Positions 35,704 through 46,930 of a stretch of DNA of 64,000 nucleotides are shown here, one piece after another. The position numbers and the translations under genes were made by a program. The notes beneath the pieces were generated by a model that saw only the letters and a program-made list of their open reading frames with translations, was not told the origin of the DNA and searched no databases. Each line of letters begins with the position of its first letter. The stretch's first letter is position 1. The DNA lies in NCBI GenBank assembly GCA_017354895.1, contig CP071499.1:3472001-3536000 (forward strand), in the 5' to 3' direction. The stretch comes from Podospora comata (Eukaryota; Ascomycota; Sordariomycetes; Sordariales; Podosporaceae).

Positions 35704-37348
35704 TGTAACGAACCCCTATCTGAAACTTCTAAAAGAGATACTAGTTGAAGGCACTTCTAATAATCTTAGTTTGGTACAGCTAAACAGTGTATAGCAAATG
35801 GCTTGTCTCAATCACAACGGTCTAAATACCAACGATTGTAACTTGTATTATATACTGCGAAACTATCTATCTACACCAGCCAGTTCCTTCGTATATATAA
35901 ACCTAGTGCTAAGCCTGGCACTATCTTAGATCGATAGACTCGACTATTGATTTTATCGATACTATCCCTTTTGGAATGAACTTTTCTAGATCGATTGTTG
36001 ATCCCAATAATTCTATTCTAATTAGTCCTTGCTCCTGTGCTAATAATTGGTCCGTGGTACGCCCGCGCCCTATTAAGTGTCAAGCTGTAACACGACGCTC
36101 CTCTTCCTAGGCCGAAGTCCCGTCGGCCTAGCTTACTTTCCTACGTTCACTAATACTTATAAATTCTTTCCTTTTTCCCCTATTTATTATATTTTATAAT
36201 ATTTAACCGCGTAAGTAAAACGCGACCTGGTATTAAACCCTTGTACTCGAAAATAGCGGATCGTAACGAGCTACTTACTATAGTCCTACGGTTTCTTATT
36301 ATTATAAAGCGTATTTAATTCTTCTATAGAAAATATAGTTTTTTCTATAAGATTTCTTTTTCTGGTTTTAATCGTTACGATTTTTATATATAATATAACA
36401 AATCTTTTTACGACGCTTATAGGTTATCCGTGTAGTAATTCCGTCAAGTTATTTCTTAATATAATTAGATAGAGATTAAAATGGTAGAGGCTAAGTCCTA
36501 GCGCGCGGCCCTAAATTAGAAAATTAATTACCTATACCTATAAAAACGAATGTGGTTTAAGCGAATAGTTACGGCCGTCTTACGTAACATCGATAGTATT
36601 AAAGAGTTAGAGCGTGTCGAATAGGAGGAAGCTACGCTAGCTGTATAGTCTGCCTCATTGTCTAGCGACATTCCTCCACTGGCCCCTACTTCTTTAGAGC
36701 CTCGCTTTTATCCAGTGACGGAGCTCTCTACCGCCGCTGTACTTTCCGACTTCTCCTTTCTAAATCTTTCTACAAACTTCGACTAATTACCTAACCTTCC
36801 TTGGATCTAGGTACGGCCAGTCCTTCCTTCCTTACTATACCGGATATTATCGGTAACGTATCTTTTACTTCTTAAAATAGTTAAAACTTACGGTATTAAT
36901 TATATTTAGACCTCTTTATACTTTTTAATCTCGTAGTATAGTATATCGTATATCGATTATTATATCAAAAATATACGTTTGAATCTTATTAAAGCTCTTT
37001 TACATTTATATCATAATTATTTTTTCGTAGCCTAAGTATAGTTTTTTTTATTCATTTCAGTAATTGAAATTTACTTTTAATTTCTATTCATTATTTGTAG
37101 TTAGATATCCTAATCAATTAATTAAATACTTTAATGAACCTTTATTAAACTGTAAAGCTAATATTTCTTTTACCTCGTACTTTTCTTTTACATTTTCCGC
37201 TACTTCCTATATATTAACTTTGCTTACCGGTAGTGCAGGCTTTAGAAGTAAGATATAGAAAGTATATACCCGTAAATATATTTTATTAAATAGTTTTAAC
37301 TCGAATACCGTCTCCGATATTTTCCTTTTCACTTTAAATAACTTACAT

Positions 37349-37399
37349 TATAAGCAAGTCGCGCATATAAGCGAGTCGCGCATATAAGCGAGTCGCGCA
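37349..37399. repeat. Three tandem 17-bp units in a Fot1 terminal repeat
   Basis: TATAAGCRAGTCGCGCA occurs three times head to tail with one G/A difference. The other copies have one or two units (see 24,958, 49,944, 55,940). Confidence 0.9.
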
Positions 37400-37815
37400 C
37401 TCTCCGTTACCCTACAATAACTACCCTCAATTACACAACCACAATACTAGGAAACCACGATAATTTCATCGGAAATAGATGAAGCAGACGATTCTGCAGC
37501 CTCCTGGCACGTACGTGCATTATAGCCAGGCTTACCGCACAGACCATAGCACCGAATCTTCGTACGAGCCCCCCCTGCACTACCGCTATCCTGCTCTTTT
37601 CCTTGCGCTACCTTTCCACCCACAGCCTACTGGTCTAGTAGATCCTGTGCATCTTGCACAGTAAGTAATTCTCCGAGCCGTACACGTATTCTTTTAGCTC
37701 TCCTGCGCTTACTTAATGCCTTATTGGCCTTGTGGAGCGAAGCGTTCTCTGATTGAAGGAGGGCTACCTAGTGTATTATAGCTATCGTACCTTTGGTAAG
37801 CTAGTCTAAGCGGTT
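37349..37815 (-). mobile_element. Fot1/Pogo-type transposon fragment, copy B (3' end only)
   Basis: The reverse complement encodes the last third of the transposase: QLTKGTIAIIHQVALL, a coiled-coil-like stretch, a basic patch (KRRRAKRIR), an LLDQ segment, and the zinc knuckle CGKPGYNARTC. It ends at a TIR bearing three tandem 17-bp units (37,349-37,365, 37,366-37,382, 37,383-37,399). The N-terminal and DDE parts are absent. It is less AT-shifted than the surrounding Gypsy. The truncation at about 37,815 meets Gypsy sequence directly. Confidence 0.8.
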
Positions 37816-39102
37816 ATATTATTTAAAAGTATTTTTCTATTCTAGGTTATTTAATAATATAAAGTTTTTTAATTATAATTACTTAATTTCCTTTTATTTT
37901 CCGTTTTTTACTTCCTTAATATTTTCTCGTATTTATATTTAATAATAATTTTTTACTCAATTATTTATCTAAGCATTTTCGCTTAATAATATCGTTTAAC
38001 CTTTTTTCGTAATTATATTACATAGTTTAAATTTAAGTAGTATCTTAATATTACTTTTTCCTAAAATACTAGATCATTATTTACATTTTTACCGTCCATA
38101 TATTTAAAGTAATATTTTATAGATTTTAAAGTAGATTATATTACTTAAAAGCTATCTTTTAGTTCGACCGGGTCCTAAACCTTTTATAAAATATAGTCGT
38201 TTAGTTTCTTTTAAATTCTATTCTATTTTACTATAATCCTTCTAACTAACTATATTTTACTTTCTTTACTTACTTTACGTACCGGTTAATAACCGTATAG
38301 CAATTTACTTTAATAGTACTTTATATATTCGTCTATAATATATTAGAACTTAGGTACTTTCCGACATTCCGGATATTTAGGGTAAAGTTATACCGTATTT
38401 CCTTTATAAGGTATATATTGTATAAATATAAATATATTTTTTTAATAATTTCACGATTCTAATATTAATAACCTTCTTACTTTTCTAATACTTTTCTTAG
38501 CTCTTATACATAACCTTAATAGGCTATAATATATCCGTTAAAATAATAATTCTATATTTACTATATTATCTTTTTCATATCGTTTATTCAATAGGTCTTC
38601 CCTGTAGTATGGGATTATTATCTTTAACGACTTTTATAGTAATATCTATAGTAACTTATACTACTTAATTTTATAATACCTATATTTAAAGATCTTTTTC
38701 TTCGTGCTCCGCCTTTAGCCTTTCCATTACTTTCCGTAGTTCTTAGAACTCTACTTCCTCTTATTTAGCATACCCATTAAAGTTTTCCTCAAAGCTTACC
38801 GCATTGCTTTATTAATACTTAATAGCTATAACCTTTATAACCCTCGGTCCCCTCAATATAATAATTACTATAATCTTTTTTTCTACCCGAATCATTTAAG
38901 CACTTTATAATTTTTTTAAAGTATTTTACTTTACTATAATTAAAATAGTTAAAATTATTTTTATTTTAATTCTTAGTTTACCATTTTTATTATTATATAG
39001 CGTCGATTTCCTTCGGTCCTATATATATAATACCGGAGTAATTAATAACTAAAATATTTCTTTTTACGCTTATCATTAGGACAGTTATTACCGAAGTATC
39101 CT

Positions 39103-39126
39103 TTATTATTATTATTATTATTATTA
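39103..39126. repeat. (ATT)n trinucleotide run
   Basis: A run of ATT units within the gag-like region of the minus-strand Gypsy fossil. Chance expansion in AT-rich DNA is likely. Confidence 0.7.
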
Positions 39127-40300
39127 TAGTAACCTCTACTACCTTTCTTTTCCGTACGCCGCTAAAACTATTAATTGTCGATCCGAATAACTATAGCGAT
39201 ATACTTATCGATAGTATTAAGCTTTAATTCCTTATATAACTTATTCTTTACCTCTTCTTTAAAGTTATGATAAAGGAATTATATTAACCTTTTATTACTA
39301 ATAATATTACGTAAGCTATCGACTTTAAATAGAGTCGCGTAATTAATTATTAAATACGTTTAACGTAAGTTCACGAGCCTTTCTTACCTATATCTTACTT
39401 TATCGTACTTCTTAAATACCTTTTTAAGTATAATTTTAAAAGTATAATAACTTTTAAAGTACTCCGTAATAATTTTCTTTTAATCTTCCGGCTCCTACTT
39501 ATAATAATTATCGAGAATAAGCTCGAACTACGCGAAAGCCTTATCCTTAAGTCTAGTAGCCGCGAAAATTTCTTTAAACTCTTCGTTAATAAACTAATTT
39601 AAATAATAACGAAAATAGGTTTTAAATTAGATTAAGAATTCTCTAGGTTTTACTTCTCTTCTTTTATAGTACTTCGGTACTCTCGGGTTTACTAAACCTC
39701 TTCTTTAAACTTTCTTAAGCGCTTAATAACCTATTCTATAGTAGTAAGTATAAATTTAATACTAGTAGAAGGTCCCTCGCTACCTAGGCTAGGCGGGACG
39801 TCTTGTATCTAAATATTTTTAGATCCGACTATAGTAATAAAAAGATATTTTTAACTTATCCGTAATAAAGTTAAAGTAAATATATAACGTATAACGAATC
39901 TCTATCTAGAACCTCTGAAAGGGATACTAATCAAAGGCACTTCTGAATAATCCTAGTTTGGTATAACTAAATAATATATAACAAATAGCTTGTCTTAATT
40001 ATAACGGTCTAAATACTAACGATTATAATTTCTATTATATATTGCGGAACTTTTTATTTCTACTAGCCAATTCCTCTATATATATAGATCTAATGCTAAG
40101 CCTAGCACTATCTTGGATCGATAGACTCGACTATCGATCCTATCGATAGACTTGACTATCGATACTATCCCTTTTGGGATTAACTCTTCTAGATCGATCC
40201 TCGATCCCAATAATCCTGTTCTGATTAGTCCTTGCTCCTGTGCTAATGATTGGTCCGTGGTGCGCCCGCGCCCCACTAAGTGTCAAGCTGCGACAGGTGA

Positions 40301-40607
40301 CAAAAGTGATCCAAGATTACTCTTAGCACTGTGATCCATAGTAATCTAACGCTAGAAGAAGTGATTCAAGATCACGCTTAGCATAGTGATCCAGATAATC
40401 TACTAATCTATATATACGGAGAAACTGGCTAGTTGTAGATAGACAGTTCCGTAGTATGCAATACAAGTCACAATCGTTGATATCTTAACAATAGTAATTG
40501 AGACAAGCCATTTATTGTACACTGCTTTAGCTGTACAGAATCAGGACTGTTCAGAAGTGCCTTCGACTACTATCCCTTTGAGAGGTTGTGGATAGGGGTT
40601 TGTAACA
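40301..40607 (+). mobile_element. Right part of the split LTR (U3 type 5)
   Basis: It continues the U3 begun at 35,585. GTGATCCAAGATTAC-like words are repeated three times (40,308-40,400), then the common TATATATACGGAG and R-U5 block follow, ending TTTGTAACA. It is well preserved for this region. Confidence 0.8.
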
Positions 40608-40855
40608 GTATTACGTGATTTACTTAACTATTTAATTAAAAATATAAAGTTTCAGTAAGGGTAGAAAGAAAAATAAAATTTTTCAAAATTAAAAAGAATA
40701 TTTTAAAGGACCCAGTACTTAAATTATGAAACCGTAATCAACCGTTTGAGGTCGAGGTTAATGTATTAGATTATACGATCGGTTAATAGTTAGATTAGCA
40801 AATCGACGACGGAAAGCTATATTCGGTACCTTTTCTTTCGAAAAAGCTAAAGAGA
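40608..40855 (+). mobile_element. Gypsy RT/RNase H fragment
   Basis: The sequence parallels 58,740-58,960 and 27,530-27,700, the junction of reverse transcriptase and RNase H. It is cut off on both sides by LTRs. Confidence 0.65.
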
Positions 40856-41282
40856 TATGACGAACTTCTATCCAGAACCTCTAAAAGAAATACTAGTTGA
40901 AGGCACTTTTAAATAATTCTAGTTCAGTACAGTTAAATAGTATATAATAATAGCTTGTCTTGATTATAACAGTTAAGATACTAACAATTGTGACTTAAAT
41001 TGCATACTACGGAACTGTTTATTTACACCAGTCAGTTCCTCTGTATATATAGACCTCAATCCTTTAGGTACCTCCGTACTTAGCTCACTACGGCTCACTA
41101 GTGAGCGGTAGTAATTCATTTTGGCTTACCACGTTCACTAGGTAAGCCAGGCGATCCGGCTTACCACTGCCAAAAGGTAAGCGCCCCATTGTCCTGCAGC
41201 CCCGCCGTTACATCTTACTTAATTAGCCCTCACGGTCTGCTACAGTCTCTACTCTACTTTGCTATATGGTTAGTCTGTGACA
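40856..41282 (-). mobile_element. Gypsy 3' LTR, U3 type 4
   Basis: Minus-strand LTR of about 427 bp. The common R-U5 block is joined to a distinct U3 containing a CTCACTAGTGAG palindrome and AGGTAAGC/GCTTACC repeats. On the minus strand a polypurine tract (AAAGAGGAGGGGCATCA) lies directly before it, identifying it as a 3' LTR whose element extends to the right. Confidence 0.75.
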
Positions 41283-44200
41283 TGATGCCCCTCCTCTTTA
41301 TCTTTCGTCCCGAAAAATACGCTGCCATTATTCCTTATACTCTACTGCTACTACTTCTTCTCTACTATGTACATAATTCCTTCATTTCTTCCCTTCTTAC
41401 GCCTAACTAGTATTACTAAATATATCGGGCCATATAAAAAAGCGCTTTTACGATACAAGACGTAAACGGAAGGTCTTTTCCGCCCTAACTACTTACGACG
41501 GTATCGAAATTATGCCTTACTTCCGTTACTAGAAAGTATAACTTACGAAGCGTTACGTTGTAAAGGAAGGCTAGAACCGCTACCTTAGTTATATTCGATT
41601 AAATAACTCGTAAAATATTTCTAATATTACTAAGTCCCGTAAGTACCTAAGTATCGTAATTATATATCCTTTTACTATCAGCTATAGTAGTAAAGAACGT
41701 ATCGGAATAGAAGAAAATTAATAACGAAATAATTATAAAAGAGCATTTATTAGCCGAGACGTTAAGTGCCTTAACTCGCTTACGTAAATAGGGTACGTCG
41801 ATACGCGATTAGGGTACCGAGCTTTTTCGTCGAAGTATAAAATCGGTAAACGAAGCTAATAGCTTAACGTCCCCTATAGACCCCTTAAATAAATAATATT
41901 TGATTAGTCGGGCTTAATTAATAAGTATTTTTAATATTATCGACTAAAAGATTATTAGCGTCTTTTTTCTTACCAGCCTTGACTAGCCGCCTAACCTTTC
42001 CCTGGATCCGGGCCTGGCCGGTCCTTCCTTCCTCACCGTACTGGATTTTACTGGTAGCGTGCCTTTTATTTCCTAAAGTAGTTAAAACGCGTAGCAGTAG
42101 TTATATGTGGTTCTCCTTGTATCTCTTAACTTCGTAGTATAGTGCGTAGTACGTCGACTATAATACTATATCCACCAACTATTCTACCGACTAGGTCTCT
42201 TTAGAAAGTGAGAAGTAGGCTTACTTTGTAAGCCTATTAACTACCGCTAATATGTTATTATACTTAACGCTAATTACTGTATTTTTTGATTTTAGTAATT
42301 TACTGATAAAGTATATTATAATTGAACTCTATAGTCGTTCCGCTGTTAATAATAGCTCTAAAAATCTATAATGCTTAAACTTTATAACCTTTATTCTTTC
42401 ATATATATAGTATAATTGAACAACTTCCTTAATATTATGCTTAATGTTTAGCTAGTTAAAGTACTACTTAATCTTTTTGATAATCTTTATAATACCTATA
42501 TATTTTCCGAGTTTCGATCCGTAAGTCCATATTATTAGTATTGTCCTATTACTTAGCTTTACGTACGTACGATTTTTATACTATAGTTTTGAGTAATTAT
42601 TTTTTCAAATACTTTATAACTTTAATTTTTCTTATTAATATTACTTTATGATATTATTATTTAAATTCCTTTATTACATATGAAAAGTAGTTTGTTTATC
42701 ATATACTAAGCAATACTTTATTTAGAATTATAATAAGTATTTAAAAATAACATTTAGCGTTTTTTTTAAATAGTAATAGTAATTCCTTAGGTATATCCTT
42801 ATAATAGTTAGTTTAATATCGCGGTCCATAATAAATTCTTTTAATTACATTTGTGTTATTATAATATATTATAATAATATATTCTTTAATTACTTTACTG
42901 AGTAAATTTCTTTATAAAGTTAAAAACACGCTTATTTTGGAATTTATCTATTACCGCTCATATATTATTGTACTTAATACCGATTACCGTATCCTTCGAC
43001 TCTAATAATTTATTAATAAAGTGTATCGTAATTAAATTCCATAGTTATTTCGTTATTAATAATAACTGTAAATATCCGTAGGGTTTATATTGCGTAACTT
43101 TCGTTTCTTCGTGTGTATAACATTACTAAAAACCTTGCTAAATATCGTCCTTAATCCTAAATTAATTAAAATACTTTTAAACTTTTTCTATAGTCTTTAA
43201 GATACTTATATATTTTCCGAGCTTCGATTTATAAATTTCTACTATTAAGATGATCTTATTACCTAGCTTTATATACGCTCGATATTTTTATTATAGTTTT
43301 TTCTAATCAATTTCTTTTTGTACTCTTCGGCTTTAACTTTTCCTATTCAATATTAGTTTATGATATGATGAATTAAATTGCGATAAAACTGAATGAAAGT
43401 ACTTTATTTATAATATATTATAGAATATTTTGTTAATGATTAAAATAAATATTTAAAAAATACCTTTTAACGTTTCAATAAATAATGATACTAACTCCTT
43501 ACATATATTTTTATAGTAATCGGTTCGCTAGTTAAATGCGTTTACTTCAACGTTTTTAAATTTTTTATAATTAAAATAAAACTTAAATTCCGAAAGAAAT
43601 TTTCATTATTATCATTATGATATATTAAAGGCCATTATAGTAATAGAATATTATAGGTTGTTATAATCCATATAGACCTATCTTTCGTGATTAATATTAC
43701 TAAAGTATGATTTTTACTTCTCGAATGCTTCGATAATAGTAAATATCTTGGTATATATATTAAATCATTTTAATATATTCTTTTAACTTTTACTCAAAAA
43801 AAGTTACGGGGTGTATTTTATTTATAATTATTTTCTTAAATTGAAAGTTTATCGATTATATCGTTTAATTTATTTACCTAAACCTTTAATAATTGATTGA
43901 AGTCTAGTAATTTAAATACTAGATCTTTTAAGATAGCCTCTTTTAGCTTCTAAAAACCCTACTCTTTTCCTACCCCCATCGGAATTCTACGGTTTTCTTG
44001 ATTAAGTAATGAAGTAATTGCGTAATGCTTATATATTTCAGAATAAATATCTAATATAAATTTAAACACCCTAAAAACTCTTTAATGCATATTTATAATT
44101 GTAGTATAAATGAATCTTCAACCACCGTAATTCTTTCAGGTTTTATACGAACCTTATTTAACGATAGTAAATATTTTAAATGTATTATTTTAAACATATA

Positions 44201-44950
44201 TAACTCGCTTTTCTTCTTATTACTTATTAGCTTAGCTTCGTATCATGTATCAAATATCTTTCGCACGTGTTACTTATATTTCTTTTTTAAAATAAAATAA
44301 AAAAATATTGTTAAAATAATGTATTACTACTCTATGAAAGTACTTCAGTTTTATATAATTCATAACATAATCAAACGTTACGCGTATTATTAGTTAACCC
44401 GAATAGTATTCTGAGATACTTAAAATAATTATAAAGTATGCGAAAGGCTATTTTCTATTTATTTCACTCTTTAATCTAGATATAAATATATTTGATAAGT
44501 ATATTTAAACGTATTAAGTACCGCGCTTTAGCTAAGTAACTTTGTAGCTTAAATATTAATAGTAATAAATAGTTATTTTTAACCATTTTATTATTTAATT
44601 GATAGTAATCTATATATAATCATAAACTATCATTTTTCTTCGGCACGAAAAATACGGGGTATCGTTCTAACGATGTAAACTCTTTAATATATCCTCTCTT
44701 TAAATTTTCGTCTCAATACTTGCCTAACTCTTTACTTTATTTATCGTTAATATAGTAAACTTTAAATAACCGTAATTTGGTTCCTTCGTTTAACGTATTT
44801 TCATGGACCTACGACCCTCGCTTTAGAAATTCTTTTAAATATTGTACTATAAAAGCTAAGTATCTTCCATATTTTACTGCTACTGCTTTTTCTCGCTTTT
44901 CTTTATATTATTATAATGAATATATTTATTATATATTCTAATAAAGTTTA
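41283..44950 (-). mobile_element. Minus-strand Ty3/Gypsy fossil: tail, integrase, RNase H, RT
   Basis: Reading right to left: RT (about 44,060-44,950), RNase H (about 43,630-44,060), integrase core, then a tail next to the 3' LTR. The integrase stretch is present twice in direct order (about 42,230-42,940 and 42,945-43,620), both beginning with the sequence equivalent to the W-x-x-I-x-x-D-F-I start of the catalytic core. The element is broken and AT-saturated. A short low-complexity plus-strand ORF near 41,189-41,410 is not a gene. Confidence 0.65.
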
Positions 44951-45119
44951 AAACGTATTTTTTCAGCGTGAACTTAAGGTTAGAAAAGGATATTTAAATA
45001 ATGATTTACTAGGTTTCAGGGGTAATTCATAATATTCTTAATATTTAAAGAATAATTAATTAAATTAAAGAAAATGAAGTAAAGTGTTTATCTTTATAAT
45101 ATTTGGTTTTTTTTTAAAG

Positions 45120-46930
45120 TAAAAATCTTATCGCGAATATATTTTCCAACATTAATTAGCCCCTTTAATTTAAAGGAAAAGAGGATAAAACTAATCAATA
45201 ATAAGAAAGTTAACGTGAGGATTTAGAACATGAAAATTGAAAAGGAAATGTTGAATTGATAAACGTTAAAAAAAAGCGGAAATTATTCAATGAAGCCCCT
45301 ATTTAAACAAACTATAGTTTCTTTGCTTTTATATTACTATTTGATTTCTCGCGATTAAAGCGTAGTTTAAAACAGAAATAAGGTTCAATATTTAAAATAT
45401 CGAAAATAAAACTTTTAAAATAGTTTTTAACAATAAAATAGTATTTTTTACTTTAAACAAAACCAGTTTGTATCTTTAATAGTTTTCTGATCCTCTAATC
45501 AAGTAAAAAGAAGTCTTGAATATGTATTATAACAAGAATAATTACAACGGATAAAAACTATTTATATTTCAAGAATAGAAAATTACTATTAAAAAGCTAT
45601 ATATTTTAACGTCGAAGCTTAAATCAAAATATATAGTAAGTATTATTTAAGAAGCGCGAAATATTAAGAAGATTAGTACTTATAAATTAAACCTTGAATT
45701 ATCTAGTTTATAAAGTAGTATTTAAACGTTTAGCTTTTACGGATAGGTTTAAAAAAGAGATTGAACCTTATAGAGGGAGGGATAATTTAATTAAGTATTG
45801 AAAAGCGATGATTTTAAATTTAAATAAAGCTTTAAGGGTTGCAAAACTATTTTCTACGGTATTAGTTCTAAATAGAGTTACCCTTTAATCGCAATTATAA
45901 TCCGCGGTTGTAAGTTTAAAAAGAAGCGATTAGAATTTAAAAGAGGTTGAAAGTCATCCGGATAATAATCTTGCTTTTTAATATTGAAGTAGAGAGAGTA
46001 ACGGAGTCTAACTATATTGTAATGATATGAATATGAGTAAAAATAAGGAACAGAATAGGGAAAAAAGATTTAGTACTTCCTTTATAGACTATTGATTAAT
46101 CGGATCATAGTACGAAGCCTTTAGAAGTATTATATGTTTTATTTAATATACAGGTTTAGCTTTAGTATAGTAATTGAAAATGATATACCGTTATAGAAGG
46201 TCGTTAAATAAGAAAAGATTAGTTTTGATAAATTAGGGAAAGTTGAAAAGAAAAACATAGTAATAGATTTAATAAAAGTATAGGTTAAACTATTAAACTC
46301 CCAAAAAAATAAATTTAACTTTCGTAACTAAAAGGGTTGGTATAATAAAATTAAAAGCTATAGTAAGAGAAATAGTACAGAGTTCTTAGTATCAAGCTGA
46401 GGAGTAATATACTTAGAAAAAGGGACTTACTATTAATATATAAAATAAATTGAAAATTAGATATAAGTTTAGAAAGGAAATTATAGTATCGTGGGGCGGT
46501 CATCTGAAGATTAAAAACGGCGACCTAAGTAGTACTTATTATCTTCTAAATTTTTTAAATAACTTACCATTATCAATCCTTTTTATATCAAATAAATAAA
46601 ACCAATTCTTTAAGTTAAAATAAATATATACAAACAAAGAAGATGTAAATATATAGTTTGGGTTGAGGAAAATTAAATTAAAATATCAGAATCAAGTAAA
46701 AAAAAAAGTGTAATCATAGTAAAAGATAACGATTAAAAAACAAAATAGTAGAGTAGATATTAAGCAAAATAATAATTGGAGGGAAACTTAAAATAGAACG
46801 GAAGAATATTAAAGTATAAGAAAGATTTAAAAAGAAGAAAAATATGAAAATAAATTTAAAGAAAGGTAAATTAAAAATTTCTTAGGTAATCAAGATGAGA
46901 CGAGAATCAAAACGTCATATTTATCATTCT
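45120..46930 (+). repeat. Unclassified dispersed repeat, family B copy 2
   Basis: It aligns with the reverse complement of 15,297-17,110 over about 1.8 kb, as described there. No domain was recognised in either copy. Confidence 0.55.

Larger units (their letters stand above)
35704..40295 (-). mobile_element. Minus-strand Ty3/Gypsy fossil with both LTRs and TSD ggtga
   Basis: LTRs of U3 type 3 lie at 35,704-36,092 (3' LTR) and 39,890-40,295 (5' LTR). The five bases before and after (35,699-35,703 and 40,296-40,300) are both ggtga. A polypurine tract (GGAAGAGGAGCGTCG on the minus strand) adjoins the 3' LTR. Internal parts from the 5' side: gag-like region (about 38,700-39,890, similar to 51,626-52,515), protease-like region, a Fot1 fragment, a chromodomain-like pol end near 37,260-37,340, and a tail. 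At 4.6 kb it is much shorter than its relatives, so it is internally incomplete and broken. Confidence 0.8.

Noticed and set aside
37349-37399. Short tandem repeats resembling a CRISPR array
   Set aside because: There are no spacers; the units are directly adjacent and belong to a transposon terminal repeat.
41189-41410. 73-codon ORF ending in a Leu-rich stretch
   Set aside because: It spans the LTR end and polypurine tract of a minus-strand Gypsy fossil, so it is a chance frame.
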